A DNA stretch of 64,000 nt from assembly GCA_030065985.1 (NCBI GenBank), contig JASJCM010000003.1, positions 1-64,000 of the forward strand, given 5' to 3'. Each line of letters starts with the position of its first letter. Position 1 is the stretch's first letter. Of this stretch, positions 53,534 to 64,000 are shown piece by piece. A program made the position numbers and the translations under genes. The notes under the pieces are model-generated. The model worked only from the letters and a program-made list of their open reading frames with translations. It had not been told where the DNA came from and made no database searches. The stretch is from Woeseiaceae bacterium (GTDB lineage Bacteria; Pseudomonadota; Gammaproteobacteria; Steroidobacterales; Woeseiaceae).

Positions 53534-54328
53534 TCAGACCGCGACCGCGGCCTTGATGTGCGGGTGCGCTTCGTAATTGAGTATTTCGAAGTCGTCGTAC
53601 TCATAATCGAAAATGCTTGGCGGACGACGTCTTATGGCGAGCGTCGGCAGTGGCAGCGGCTCTCGCTTTAGCTGCTCGTCGGTTTGCTCGAGGTGGTTCA
53701 GGTACAGGTGGCAGTCGCCACCCGTCCAGATGAACTCACCAACATTCAGATCCGCCTGCTGGGCAAGCATGTGCGTCAGCAACGCGTACGACGCAATGTT
53801 GAACGGCACGCCGAGAAAGATATCGCAGCTGCGCTGGTAGAGCTGGCACGACAACTTGCCGTCCGCGACGTAGAACTGGAACAGGCAATGGCACGGCGGC
53901 AATGCCATGTTGTCGATTTCGGCCACGTTCCACGCCGACAGGATAATGCGCCGCGAGTCCGGGCTGTTGCGAAGCTGGTCCATGATCTGCTGGATCTGGT
54001 CGACCTTGCGGCCGTCCGGCGTCGGCCAGTTGCGCCACTGCACGCCGTAGACGGGCCCGAGATCGCCGTTCTCGTCGGCCCACTCATCCCAGATCGAGAC
54101 ACCGTTCTCCTTGAGATAGCGAATGTTGCTGTCGCCCGACAGGAACCACAGCAGCTCGTGAATGATCGAGCGCAGGTGCAGTTTCTTGGTGGTCACGAGC
54201 GGGAAGCCCTGGCTCAGATCAAAGCGCATCTGGTGGCCGAATACGCTCAACGTACCGGTTCCCGTCCGGTCTTCCTTGCGCGCGCCCGTGTCCCGGACCA
54301 GGCGCATCATGTCCAGGTATTGCTGCAT
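53534..54328 (-). CDS. thyA: Thymidylate synthase
   Basis: [19 protein letters not shown]...[13 protein letters not shown]. Confidence 0.97.
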   Translation of the reverse strand: MQQYLDMMRLVRDTGARKEDRTGTGTLSVFGHQMRFDLSQGFPLVTTKKLHLRSIIHELLWFLSGDSNIRYLKENGVSIWDEWADENGDLGPVYGVQWRNWPTPDGRKVDQIQQIMDQLRNSPDSRRIILSAWNVAEIDNMALPPCHCLFQFYVADGKLSCQLYQRSCDIFLGVPFNIASYALLTHMLAQQADLNVGEFIWTGGDCHLYLNHLEQTDEQLKREPLPLPTLAIRRRPPSIFDYEYDDFEILNYEAHPHIKAAVAV

Positions 54329-54331
54329 AAA

Positions 54332-55108
54332 TCAGGCCGTCCTTTTGCGATAAGCAAGGGCGATCAGTAGCGCACCGCCGATGATCATTGGAAGCGACAG
54401 GATCTGTCCCATCGTCACCCAGTCGAGGGCCAGGTAGCCCAGGTGCGCATCCGGAACACGAACGAATTCGACCGCGAAGCGGAACACACCATAAAGCAGC
54501 AGGAACAAGCCCGTCACCGACATATACGGCCGCTCGCGACTGGTGAACAACCAAATGATAACAAACAGCACCAGCCCTTCGAGAATGGCCTCGTAGAGCA
54601 TCGACGGATGAAGCACAATGCCGTCGACGTTGAATCCCCAGGGCAGGTCGGTCGGCTTGCCCCAGAGCTCGCCATTGATGAAGTTGCCGATGCGACCAAA
54701 AAACAGACCGAGCGGCACTAGCGGTGCAACAAAGTCGAGTACGCCCCAGGCCCTCACGCCGAGTTTGCGCGAGTACAGCCACATGGCGAGCATGACGCCG
54801 ACGAGACCGCCGTGGAACGACATGCCGCCCTCGGTAATCTTGAACAGGTACAGCGGATCCGAGAACAGCTGGTCGGTACCGTAGAAAAGCGCGTAGCCGA
54901 TGCGCCCGCCGAGAATTACGCCGAGCATCACGTAAAATGCCAGGTCATCGACCTGGGCCGGCTTGATGATCGACCAGGGCTTGATGGACCGCCGCCTCGC
55001 GAGCCACCAGCCAAGCACGAAACCGACCACGTACATGAGGCCGTACCAGCGCACGGCCAGCGGTCCGATCGAGAATATGATCGGATCAATGTCTGGGAAT
55101 GTCAGCAT
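54332..55108 (-). CDS. lgt: Prolipoprotein diacylglyceryl transferase
   Basis: [13 protein letters not shown]...[20 protein letters not shown]. Confidence 0.97.
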   Translation of the reverse strand: MLTFPDIDPIIFSIGPLAVRWYGLMYVVGFVLGWWLARRRSIKPWSIIKPAQVDDLAFYVMLGVILGGRIGYALFYGTDQLFSDPLYLFKITEGGMSFHGGLVGVMLAMWLYSRKLGVRAWGVLDFVAPLVPLGLFFGRIGNFINGELWGKPTDLPWGFNVDGIVLHPSMLYEAILEGLVLFVIIWLFTSRERPYMSVTGLFLLLYGVFRFAVEFVRVPDAHLGYLALDWVTMGQILSLPMIIGGALLIALAYRKRTA

Positions 55109-55130
55109 GCGGGGTATGATAGAGGAATCT

Positions 55131-57155
55131 ATGACGAATCGCCTCGCCCAGGAAACCAGCCCCTACCTTTTGCAGCACGTCGACAACCCCGTCGACTGGT
55201 ACCCATGGGGTGAGGAGGCGTTTGCCGAGGCACGCAGTACCGGCAAGCCTATCCTGCTGTCTGTCGGGTACTCGGCGTGTCACTGGTGCCACGTAATGGC
55301 ACACGAGTCATTCGAGGACCCGGAAACCGGGAAGCTGATGAATGAGCTCTTCGTCAACATCAAGGTCGACCGCGAGGAGCGCCCCGACGTCGACAAGATT
55401 TATCAGACGGCGCACCAGCTGATCACGCAGCGCCCCGGCGGCTGGCCGCTCACCATGTTCCTGGACGGTGAGGATCAGCGGCCGTTCTTCGGCGGCACGT
55501 ATTTCCCCAACGAGGCACGGTACGGCATGCCTGCCTTTGCGGACCTCCTGAAGAACATCGCCTCGTATTACGACGAGAAGCGCGATGAGATCCGCGCGCA
55601 AAACGATCGCCTGCTCGACGTCTTCGATCGGCTCGAGCCTGCGCCGGCAGGCGGCGACCAGGCCTTTACGCGCGCACCACTCGATGCCGCACGCGAGACC
55701 TTCGAGCAGAACTTCGATCGCGAGTACGGTGGCTTCGGCTCCGCGCCGAAGTTTCCTCATCCAACAACGATTGACAGGCTGCTGCGTCACTGGCGAAGCA
55801 CGGCGAACGACACCGAGCCCGACGTCGAGGCACTGTTCATATCTGCGCTGACGCTCACGCGCATGGCCGAGGGCGGCCTGTTCGATCACATCGGCGGTGG
55901 CTTCTATCGCTATTCAGTGGATCGCTACTGGCAGATCCCGCACTTCGAGAAGATGCTTTACGACAATGGCCCACTGCTCGCGCTTTACGCGCAGGCGGCC
56001 ATTGCGAGCGGCGATGCCGCCTTCGCCGAGGCGGCCAACGCGACCGCCGACTGGATGTTAGCCGACATGCAGGACCAGAACGGTGGCTTCTACGCGACTC
56101 GAGACGCCGACTCCGAAGGGCATGAAGGACTGTATTACCTCTGGGACCCCGACGAGGTCAGTGAACTGATCGGCGACCGTTACGCAGTATTCGCACGACG
56201 CTTTGGCCTGGACCAGCCCGCCAACTTTGAAGGACGCTGGCACCTGACGGCGCGCGAGGCAGTCACAACCGACGAAGCCGCTATCATCGACGAAGCGCGC
56301 ACGCTGCTTCTCCAACAGCGCAATACACGAGTGGCGCCGGGACGGGACGAAAAGCAGCTCACTGCCTGGAATGCCCTCGCCATACGGGGACTCGCCATCG
56401 CAGGCCGCGCGCTGGAACGTCCCGATCTCATTGACGCCGCCACCGGCGCGGCTGACTTCATACGCAGCCAGCTGGTCGACGGTGACCGGCTGCTCGCGAG
56501 TTTCAAGGACGGCGTCGCCCGCTTCCCGGCATATCTCGATGATCACGCATTTCTGCTCGATGCGTTGCTCGAACTGCTGCAGGCGCGCTGGAACTCAGAC
56601 CATCTTGCATTTGCACAACAACTGGCAGAGATGCTGCTTGAGCATTTCGAAGACAGTGACAACGGTGGCTTCTGGTTCACCGCGAACGACCACGAGAAGC
56701 TCATTCACCGGAGTAAGCCTCTGGCTGACGAGGCTGTTCCTTCTGGCAATGGTATTGCAGCGTTTGCCCTGCAGCGCCTCGGATTCCTGCTCGGGGAGAC
56801 GCGCTACCTCGATGCCGCAGAGCGCACGCTCCGAGCCGCGTGGCGCGCGATCGAGGAGTATCCACACGGCCATGTCAGTCTGCTGAATGCACTCGAAGAA
56901 TACCTCGACCACCCCGAAGTCATCGTCATTCGCGGCGCGGACGAGGAGATCGATCGCTGGCGCGAAGCCGCCGCCAAGCTCTATGCGCCGCGGCGCCTCG
57001 TCTTTGCGATTCCGACGAGTGCAGAGAACCTGCCCGGCGTGCTCACCGACCGCAAGGCCGTAGAAGGTGAGACCGTCGCGTACCGCTGCCTGGGAACCCA
57101 CTGCGAGATGCCCGTCACAACCTGGGAGGCGCTGGCTACCCGGATGGCTGGCTAG
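55131..57155 (+). CDS. Thioredoxin-domain (DUF255/YyaL/SPATA20-like) protein
   Basis: [31 protein letters not shown]...[16 protein letters not shown]; start ATG 55131. Confidence 0.93.
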   Translation: MTNRLAQETSPYLLQHVDNPVDWYPWGEEAFAEARSTGKPILLSVGYSACHWCHVMAHESFEDPETGKLMNELFVNIKVDREERPDVDKIYQTAHQLITQRPGGWPLTMFLDGEDQRPFFGGTYFPNEARYGMPAFADLLKNIASYYDEKRDEIRAQNDRLLDVFDRLEPAPAGGDQAFTRAPLDAARETFEQNFDREYGGFGSAPKFPHPTTIDRLLRHWRSTANDTEPDVEALFISALTLTRMAEGGLFDHIGGGFYRYSVDRYWQIPHFEKMLYDNGPLLALYAQAAIASGDAAFAEAANATADWMLADMQDQNGGFYATRDADSEGHEGLYYLWDPDEVSELIGDRYAVFARRFGLDQPANFEGRWHLTAREAVTTDEAAIIDEARTLLLQQRNTRVAPGRDEKQLTAWNALAIRGLAIAGRALERPDLIDAATGAADFIRSQLVDGDRLLASFKDGVARFPAYLDDHAFLLDALLELLQARWNSDHLAFAQQLAEMLLEHFEDSDNGGFWFTANDHEKLIHRSKPLADEAVPSGNGIAAFALQRLGFLLGETRYLDAAERTLRAAWRAIEEYPHGHVSLLNALEEYLDHPEVIVIRGADEEIDRWREAAAKLYAPRRLVFAIPTSAENLPGVLTDRKAVEGETVAYRCLGTHCEMPVTTWEALATRMAG

Positions 57156-58105
57156 GGATACGCCGTCAGCGTATTGCCGGAAGCCGGCGTGATCTGCAAC
57201 TCGTTCGGCCCACGGAAATCAACGCGCAACGAGTCGACGCGCATGCCGACATTGCGCAGCACCGCAAAATGCAGGTGCGGACCGCTCGTGAAACCCGTGT
57301 TGCCCGAATCAGCGATGTACTGACCCGCGCGCACGCGCTCGCCCGGCCGGACACGAATCGAGTTCCAGTTGAGATGCGCGTAAACAGCGAAGGTGCCATC
57401 GTCATGCAGGATACGCACGATGTTGGCCAGCTCAGCGTATTCGCTACTGTCTAAGCCACCCTTGTAGTTGTTGCTCGCGACGTCGAATACGATGCCGTCA
57501 CGCGCCGCGACGATGTCCGTGCCAACCGGCATCGCCAGATCAACGGCATACATGCTGTCCCGGGTACGGTGCGTGATCGATTGGGGATAAGTCTGCGTGA
57601 TCTCGAAACTGTTGCCCGCTGAGAACGGCGCCCGGTACACGTGGTCGATGTCCGGCTGTGCGGCAGGATCCCCTGGCAGGTAGACAAAGCGGTAACGCAC
57701 GGCTGGCGCCGCAACGCCCGCGACGACAGGCAGCTCGAGCAAGACCTGCTCGCTGCGCGCAGGCAGCACCCAGTTCAATCGTTGGTCAGGGTGCGGATAT
57801 TCGACACCGATGATGCTGTCGAAATCGATTACGACTTCCATCGGTGCGTGGAAGCGATTCACGGCCGAGAACGTCATGCCGTTCTCGGTAAGCTCGTGAG
57901 AAACGATGACCTCGCCTTTCTCGACGCGGCCACGTATGGATCGGGTTTCGGCCTCGCTGCCATCGTCGGGCGGACGGTCCGAGTAGATCCACTCGCCGTT
58001 CTCGCCGCGGTACTTGTAGAGAGTCTGTGCGCCCACGATCCCGGATGCCACCAGGGTCGCCATGAGCACTAGTGCCGTCAGTCTACGATGTTGAGTCCGA
58101 GCCAA
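57152..58105 (-). CDS. M23-family metallopeptidase with N-terminal DUF4124-like domain; start uncertain
   Basis: [60 protein letters not shown]. Confidence 0.88.
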   Translation of the reverse strand: MARTQHRRLTALVLMATLVASGIVGAQTLYKYRGENGEWIYSDRPPDDGSEAETRSIRGRVEKGEVIVSHELTENGMTFSAVNRFHAPMEVVIDFDSIIGVEYPHPDQRLNWVLPARSEQVLLELPVVAGVAAPAVRYRFVYLPGDPAAQPDIDHVYRAPFSAGNSFEITQTYPQSITHRTRDSMYAVDLAMPVGTDIVAARDGIVFDVASNNYKGGLDSSEYAELANIVRILHDDGTFAVYAHLNWNSIRVRPGERVRAGQYIADSGNTGFTSGPHLHFAVLRNVGMRVDSLRVDFRGPNELQITPASGNTLTAYP

Positions 58106-60893
58106 GGTCTGTACGCCTCCAGCCTTCTCGTGTACGACGAATCTCGTACGCGGGCCAGTATTGTGTGTCCAGCTTCAGTGTAATCACCTCGGCCGTACCA
58201 TTCCATGACTTGGTCTTGAGGCGCACCGACTCGCGGTGGCCTATGTCCTTCACAGCATCTATGAACGCCTGCAGATTCGGCGTCGGGGTCTCATTCACTT
58301 CAACGACGCGGCGGCCGGCCCAGAGCCCGTAGCGAGTGGCCGGCGAGCCGTAACTAAAGTAGGCGATGTAAACGCCATCGGTCGACACGCCGCGTTGCGC
58401 GGCCATCGCCCGATGCGGATTCTGAATCAGTGCACCAGCCCACGAGATGGCGCGGTCAATACCGTCACCGTTGAGGGCCGCCGTCTGAAGCTCGATCTCG
58501 AGTGCCTCACCGTTTCGCCAGACGGTGACGGTCACCTCGGGCTTTTGCACCGCGAGCTCCAGCTCACGGAATGACGTCACGACTTCACCATCGATAGCGA
58601 GCACCATGTCGCCGTTCTTGAGCAGCTCCGCAGCAGGCGTTCCGGCGACAAGGCGCGTAATGCTTAGCGCGCGGCGCCGCACCGGGTTGTTTTCCTCGAG
58701 CCGCTCGACCCAGTCCTCGTCGACACCCATTTTGCGCGCGGCGAACAGTGGCGCGTAGACAAATTCGGCTTCGAGCGAATAGAACGGGCGGTCCTCGCGG
58801 ACGGTTTCAACGAAATGCTGTGCCAGGTCTGAGCCGACACCGCGATTGACCTGTGCCGAATCGCCGCCGCCCTGTACGGCGAAGCTCGACCAGGTCGCAA
58901 GTACCTCACCGCGCCTGTTGATCAGGACCCCGTCGAAATCGCTCGGTCCATTGACGAGTGAGACCGCCTCGATGTTGGAATCACGAAAACGGAGCGTGCG
59001 CGACAGCGGCAGTATCAACGGGTCTACCGAGGCGACCGTGCTCTGCTGATGCACGAGCTGGTGATCGCCTTTGATGCCGACTACCCAGACGTCATCGCCC
59101 GGCTTCAGCGTCTTCGTGTTGAACGTCGCCGCCTCTACCGGCGTCGTGCCGATGCTGGCGGGATCGTAGGAAACAATCGCGTAGTTATGCAGCGGGTGCA
59201 GCTGCTCAATCTTGCCTTTGACCTCGAGCGACCCGGCAAACGTGATAGTCACGTCGCCGATCGCGATCGGCACCGTGTTGCGATCGACGAGAACGTAGCC
59301 GCGCTCTGTGTCCACGATCAGGCCGGTACCGTAATAGTGCCGATCGGCGACACCCGACAGGGTGTATGGCAGGTCGAAGGTAACGACGACAAGGGACGGG
59401 GCAATGGACTGAACAATCGGGTCCTTGAACCGGGTAAGGCGCGTACTGCCTGTTTCAGGTGGCTTCGGCGGGGGGCCGTCCGCAAGGTCACGGCATGGCC
59501 AGACGCCCAGATCATCGTCGCGCGCGCAGCGCCGCGACGGGAACCAGACGCGGTCCATCTCGAGCAATCGCACGATGGAGTTTTGCGGGTTCTCCATCGT
59601 GACATAGCGCACGAGAGCCCGCTCGCCGTCGGCGAGCTCCGCCAGCGCCGCTTCAAACTCGTCGAGTGTATTGACCGGCTCGCCGTCCATTTCGGTGATG
59701 ACGGCCCCGCGCGGAATCGCCGCACGTGACAACAGGTAGCCCGGGTTCGCAACATAGACGCCCTGGACCGCACGGTTGTAATGCCGAGCCTGCTGGTAGG
59801 AAAGCGGGTTGACGATCGCGTCGCCGAATTCGAGGTACTCGTCGGGCGTAATAGCGTGCAGATCGTCCACCAGGATGGTCGCTTCGATACGCTGGCCTCC
59901 GCGCTCAACCTGGATTGCGATTTCCTCGCCCACATGGTCATCGAGAATCGCGGCGAGCGGCACGAACTCGATCACAAGTTCGCCGTCGACGCGGATCAGA
60001 ATGTCGCCAGGGGCCAGCACTTCCGATGCCGGTGAGCCGGGAATCACCTGGTCTACCGTCAACATGCCAGTCTGCTCCGGGAACCGTTCGCGCGCGAGCG
60101 ACTCGGATTCCTCAGTCACACCCAGGCGACGCAGTTCGTCATAGGGTTCACTGCGAAATGTTGTCTGCAGCGTGCCTCGCGTTACGTCCTCGCCCTTCTG
60201 CAGTTTCTGCAAAGCGCGCTCGATGCGATCGAGTGGCAGGAAGAAACTGCTGGCGGCCGAGTTGTTTGCGCCCGCATTCAGCGCGACGACCTCGCCTTCG
60301 ATATTCACGACAGGCGAGCCTGATGAGCCCCCGGACGTGCCCGACGCGGCTTGCAGATAGAAAGTATTGAAGTCGTTGTACTTGCCGCGACCGTACTCGG
60401 GGGCCTGGCGATCCAGGCGAGCGATCGTGCCGGCGAGAATCGACAGCTGCTCACCAGCATCGTTGCCGATGACGCGAATCTCTTTGCCGATGCCCGCCGA
60501 GTCCGGGACGAGTGGCAGCTCGACGGGCTCGATGTACCGCAGGTCCTCAGGGTCGTAGCGGAAAAAACCGAAGTCGTGCACAGGGTCACGGTAGACCGGC
60601 GTGAGCGCAACTTCCTCGTTGTTGCGGAAGACGGCCTCCGCGATGACCGGGCCGGGCGTAACGACGTGGCGATTGGTCAGGATCAGGCCGCGCTCGGCAT
60701 CCACGACGAAGCCAGTCGCCTGGCTCGAGGTGTTCCACTCGGTATCGAAGGCGCGCGTGCTGTCCACTCGAATCGAGACGACGCCGGAGGATATCCGCTC
60801 GAGTGTTTCGGTCCACGCCGGCTCCTCCGCATGCGCAGCGGGGAGCAATAACAACAGCGCGGCACCAGCCGCCAACATCCTGCCAAAAGTCAT
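58083..60893 (-). CDS. Tandem HtrA/DegP-like serine protease with multiple PDZ domains (Nma111-like architecture)
   Basis: First domain LTNRHVV / HDFGFFRYD / GTSGGSSGSPVVN intact; second domain VDRNTVP / HNYAIVSYD / NGPSDFDGVLIN degenerate; several PDZ-like segments; 936 aa. Confidence 0.85.
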   Translation of the reverse strand: MTFGRMLAAGAALLLLLPAAHAEEPAWTETLERISSGVVSIRVDSTRAFDTEWNTSSQATGFVVDAERGLILTNRHVVTPGPVIAEAVFRNNEEVALTPVYRDPVHDFGFFRYDPEDLRYIEPVELPLVPDSAGIGKEIRVIGNDAGEQLSILAGTIARLDRQAPEYGRGKYNDFNTFYLQAASGTSGGSSGSPVVNIEGEVVALNAGANNSAASSFFLPLDRIERALQKLQKGEDVTRGTLQTTFRSEPYDELRRLGVTEESESLARERFPEQTGMLTVDQVIPGSPASEVLAPGDILIRVDGELVIEFVPLAAILDDHVGEEIAIQVERGGQRIEATILVDDLHAITPDEYLEFGDAIVNPLSYQQARHYNRAVQGVYVANPGYLLSRAAIPRGAVITEMDGEPVNTLDEFEAALAELADGERALVRYVTMENPQNSIVRLLEMDRVWFPSRRCARDDDLGVWPCRDLADGPPPKPPETGSTRLTRFKDPIVQSIAPSLVVVTFDLPYTLSGVADRHYYGTGLIVDTERGYVLVDRNTVPIAIGDVTITFAGSLEVKGKIEQLHPLHNYAIVSYDPASIGTTPVEAATFNTKTLKPGDDVWVVGIKGDHQLVHQQSTVASVDPLILPLSRTLRFRDSNIEAVSLVNGPSDFDGVLINRRGEVLATWSSFAVQGGGDSAQVNRGVGSDLAQHFVETVREDRPFYSLEAEFVYAPLFAARKMGVDEDWVERLEENNPVRRRALSITRLVAGTPAAELLKNGDMVLAIDGEVVTSFRELELAVQKPEVTVTVWRNGEALEIELQTAALNGDGIDRAISWAGALIQNPHRAMAAQRGVSTDGVYIAYFSYGSPATRYGLWAGRRVVEVNETPTPNLQAFIDAVKDIGHRESVRLKTKSWNGTAEVITLKLDTQYWPAYEIRRTREGWRRTDLGSDSTS

Positions 60894-60916
60894 AATTTTC
60901 CTGAATTCTGCGATAG

Positions 60917-61003
60917 AAATGGGGACATTCTGCTTTTTTCCCTTCCAGTTCGACAGCAGTCACACGCCGAAGGTCCGCGGAAAAAAGCAGAATGTCCCCA
61001 TTT
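60917..61003. repeat. Perfect 25-bp inverted repeat with 37-nt spacer (REP/RAYT-like stem)
   Basis: AAATGGGGACATTCTGCTTTTTTCC (60917-60941) and GGAAAAAAGCAGAATGTCCCCATTT (60979-61003). Confidence 0.85.
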
Positions 61004-61084
61004 TCGGCGGGCCGCAGGGGTTCCCTATTTCAGCAGAATCAGGCGATTAGCGCGACTGCACAGGTCACAGATGGGGTGACTGAC

Positions 61085-62548
61085 TCACTCGGGGGCGTAG
61101 CGCAGATCGAGTTCGCGGGCTGCTTTCACGTCGTCGAGGCGCCGCACCGGCATCTTGTAAGGCGCTTCCTTGAACTGCACGCCCTGCTCCTTCGCTTGCG
61201 TCACGATATCGATCATCGCGGCCACGAAGTTATCGAGCGTTTCCTTGCTCTCGGTCTCGGTCGGCTCGATCAGCAGACACTCGGGCACGAGCAGCGGAAA
61301 GTACGTCGTCGGCGCATGATAGTTGTGATCCAGCAGCGCCTTGGCGACGTCCATCGCGGTCAGGTGATAGTCCTTCGCCTCGTGCTTGAGCGTGATAATG
61401 AACTCGTGGCTCGCGCGACGGTTAGGAAACGCAAGCTCAAAGCCCGCATCGCGCAACCTGGCCATCAGGTAGTTCGCATTGAGCGTTGCGTACTCGGCGA
61501 CCTTTTCCATACCGTCGCGACCGACCATGCGCATATAGACATACGCACGCAGCAGGACGCCTGCGTTACCCATGAAACCGGAGAGCCGCCCAATCGTCTG
61601 CGGGAAATCGTCTTCGGTCGCCCAGTCGTACACGGTCTCGCCGTCCACCTCCGTCTCCTTCACGACGGGTACGGGGATGAACGGCAGCAGGCGCTTGTTA
61701 ACGCCGACCGCACCCGAACCCGGACCACCGCCGCCGTGCGGCGTCGAGAAGGTCTTGTGCAGGTTCATATGGATGACGTCGAAGTCCATATCGCCCGGAC
61801 GAACCTTGCCGAGAATCGCATTGAGGTTCGCGCCGTCGTAATACAACAGGCCGCCGGCTTCGTGCACCATGTCGGCGATGTCTTTGATATGGCGTTCGAA
61901 TACGCCCAGCGTCGACGGATTGGTGAGCATAATGCCCGCCGTCTTCGGGCCAAGTACGCCTTTAAGTGCCTCTATGTCGACGTCACCGTCGGACAGTGTT
62001 GGGATTTCCTTGACGACACAGCCACACATATTGGCGGTTGCCGGATTGGTGCCATGCGCCGCGTCAGGAACGATAATCTCGGTGCGCTCGGTGTCGCCGC
62101 GCGAATCGTGATACGCCTTGATCATCGCAACGCCGGCCAGTTCGCCCTGAGCGCCAGCCATTGGCGTCAGTGACACTTTGACCATGCCCGTCACTTCCTT
62201 GAGCATCTGCTGCAGTTCGTGCATGCACTTCATGAATCCCTGGCCGAAACGGACCGGGCCCAGGGGATGGCGTCCCGCGAACTCGGGCAGCAACGCCAGC
62301 GAATTGCAGGCACGCGGATTATATTTCATCGTGCATGAGCCCAGCGGGTAGAACTGGGTGTCAATCGAGAAGTTCTTCTGCGACAGGCGCGTGTAGTGCC
62401 TCACGACCTGTAGCTCGGAGGCCTCCGGCAAGCCAGGCCTGTCTTCTCGCAGGAACTGCTTCGGAATACCCAGGTCGTCATCCGCTGTCGGCGCCTGGGC
62501 GAATGCCCTGCGTCCGCTGCGCGATTTCTCAAAGATCAATTCACTCAT
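61085..62548 (-). CDS. gcvPB: Glycine dehydrogenase (decarboxylating) subunit 2
   Basis: [51 protein letters not shown]; start ATG 62548. Confidence 0.96.
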   Translation of the reverse strand: MSELIFEKSRSGRRAFAQAPTADDDLGIPKQFLREDRPGLPEASELQVVRHYTRLSQKNFSIDTQFYPLGSCTMKYNPRACNSLALLPEFAGRHPLGPVRFGQGFMKCMHELQQMLKEVTGMVKVSLTPMAGAQGELAGVAMIKAYHDSRGDTERTEIIVPDAAHGTNPATANMCGCVVKEIPTLSDGDVDIEALKGVLGPKTAGIMLTNPSTLGVFERHIKDIADMVHEAGGLLYYDGANLNAILGKVRPGDMDFDVIHMNLHKTFSTPHGGGGPGSGAVGVNKRLLPFIPVPVVKETEVDGETVYDWATEDDFPQTIGRLSGFMGNAGVLLRAYVYMRMVGRDGMEKVAEYATLNANYLMARLRDAGFELAFPNRRASHEFIITLKHEAKDYHLTAMDVAKALLDHNYHAPTTYFPLLVPECLLIEPTETESKETLDNFVAAMIDIVTQAKEQGVQFKEAPYKMPVRRLDDVKAARELDLRYAPE

Positions 62549-63071
62549 CGATATCAATTCCCAGCGCGCGGAAGGCCGCAGCGTAGTCGGGCTCCTGCGT
62601 AATGTCTTCAATGTGCTCGCGGTGCACGACCGTGTTGTTCTCGTCGAGCACGACGACGGCCCGCGAGAACATGCCGGCCAATGGTCCGTCCATGATCTGC
62701 ACACCGTAATTCTCGCCAAACCCGGCGTGACGAATCGCTGACAGGCCCTCGACATTGTTCAGGCCGTGTTCCTTCTGGAAGCGCTTGTGCGCGAACGGCA
62801 AATCGTAAGACACCATGAGCAGAGCGAGATCTTCTTCCCCGTCAGCGTAGCTGTCGAATTTGCGAACAGATTCGGCACAGACCGGCGTGTCGATGCTGAC
62901 GAAAATATTCAGAATCTTGCGCTTGCCGGTCCAGTGCGCCAGCGAGACGTCCTGCAGCTTGGTATTGACGAGCGATACGTCCGGCGCATGACTGCCGACG
63001 CGCGGTAGCTCGCCGAAGGTCTGGTAGCTACTGTTGTCGAACAGAATCTTTGCAACGATTGTCCCGGTCAT
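62541..63071 (-). CDS. tpx: Thiol peroxidase (Tpx-type peroxiredoxin)
   Basis: [47 protein letters not shown]; start ATG 63071. Confidence 0.92.
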   Translation of the reverse strand: MTGTIVAKILFDNSSYQTFGELPRVGSHAPDVSLVNTKLQDVSLAHWTGKRKILNIFVSIDTPVCAESVRKFDSYADGEEDLALLMVSYDLPFAHKRFQKEHGLNNVEGLSAIRHAGFGENYGVQIMDGPLAGMFSRAVVVLDENNTVVHREHIEDITQEPDYAAAFRALGIDIDE

Positions 63072-64000
63072 TTGCCCATCGCCCCCTTGAACGCCCCAAT
63101 ACACGCGTCAATGTCGGCCTCTGTCTTGGTCTCGGTCGCGCAGATGAGCAGCGCGTCGGTACCGGCATGGTCCGTCAGGTCGTAGCCACCGATGATATTC
63201 CGGTCGGCAACCGCATCGAGGACCGGCGCGACGGGCCGATCGAACTTGAGCGCGACTTCGTGGAAGTAGGGTCCGTCATACAGCCGCTCGATACCGTCGA
63301 TCTCACACAGGCCATCGACGAGACGCGCCGTATTGGCATGCGATCGGCGCGCGACGTGAGCGATGCCGTCAACGCCCAGCAAGGACATATAGATCGTCGA
63401 CGCTGTGACCATGAGTCCCTGGTTTGTACAGATGTTCGATGTCGCTTTGGTACGGCGAATATGCTGTTCGCGAGCCTGCAGGGTGAGCGCGAAACCGGGG
63501 TTACCGTCGAGATCGGTCGTCCGGCCGACAATTCGGCCAGGCATCTGGCGGACGTGTTTCTGCTTGCAGGTCATATAGCCGTAGTACGGTCCACCCGAGG
63601 ACAGGGGGACACCAAGCGGCTGTCCTTCGCCACACGCAATATCCGCGCCCTGCTCGCCCCACTGACCCGGCGCCTTCATAAGCGCGAGCGAAACAGGATT
63701 CGCGATGCCGATGGCAAATGCGCCTTCCGCATGCGCCCAGTCGGTCAGCCGGTCGACATCTTCCAGCGTTCCCGGGAACGAGGGCTGCTGCATGACAACG
63801 GCAACCGGGTTTTTGCCCTCTGGTAACTGATCGAACGCGACGTTGCCCGTCGTTGCGTCCTGCGGCAACCACTCGAACGTGAGGCCCTGCCCGCCCGTGA
63901 TCGCGTGCGCGACCTTTTCGTAGACCGGGTTGACGCCCGGCGCCAGCAGTACGAGGCCGGTCTTGACCCGCCGATTGGCACGCACGGCCATGAGCGCAGC
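63068..64000 (-). CDS. gcvPA: Glycine dehydrogenase (decarboxylating) subunit 1, N-terminus outside window
   Basis: AALMAVRANRR...QQPSFPGTLEDVDRLTDWAH; open frame continues past 64000. Confidence 0.94.
   Translation of the reverse strand, partial: AALMAVRANRRVKTGLVLLAPGVNPVYEKVAHAITGGQGLTFEWLPQDATTGNVAFDQLPEGKNPVAVVMQQPSFPGTLEDVDRLTDWAHAEGAFAIGIANPVSLALMKAPGQWGEQGADIACGEGQPLGVPLSSGGPYYGYMTCKQKHVRQMPGRIVGRTTDLDGNPGFALTLQAREQHIRRTKATSNICTNQGLMVTASTIYMSLLGVDGIAHVARRSHANTARLVDGLCEIDGIERLYDGPYFHEVALKFDRPVAPVLDAVADRNIIGGYDLTDHAGTDALLICATETKTEADIDACIGAFKGAMGK

Noticed and set aside
60917-61003. Complete insertion sequence
   Set aside because: Only 87 bp with no transposase and no visible target duplication; called a repeat only.
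60992-62173. 393-aa plus-strand ORF
   Set aside because: Mostly antisense to gcvPB; no recognisable protein motifs.

Overview
This window looks like chromosomal DNA from a high-GC gammaproteobacterium-like organism (lineage inferred from gene content and order only). It is dominated by housekeeping blocks: ychF-pth-rplY-prs-tRNA-Gln-lolB, hemA-prfA, prmC, ppiB, metF-metH, hslO, gatCAB, an elongasome block (mreBCD-mrdA-rodA-mltB-rlpA-dacA-ybeD-lipB), amgK/murU, lptD-surA-pdxA-rsmA-apaG-apaH, folA-thyA-lgt, and gcvPB-tpx-gcvPA (running off the right end). Two tRNAs are present, Met(CAT) and Gln(TTG). I saw no CRISPR array, prophage, integrase, transposase or complete IS. The more unusual observations are: (i) an ArsR-type regulator fused to a methyltransferase domain, in a tightly packed operon with metF, metH and a PACE-family efflux gene, with a perfect 20-bp palindrome at its promoter; (ii) an orphan octaheme cytochrome c resembling the hydroxylamine-oxidoreductase family; (iii) a 936-aa tandem HtrA-like protease with a degenerate second protease domain (Nma111-like), preceded by a perfect 25-bp inverted repeat; (iv) a thiol peroxidase lacking the usual resolving cysteine, encoded between and overlapping gcvPA and gcvPB; (v) TetR, GntR and XRE loci with visible operator palindromes; (vi) two disrupted small genes; and (vii) absence of ispE and lipA from positions where they are often found. 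All calls come from reading the sequence and the supplied ORF translations. No database search was run.
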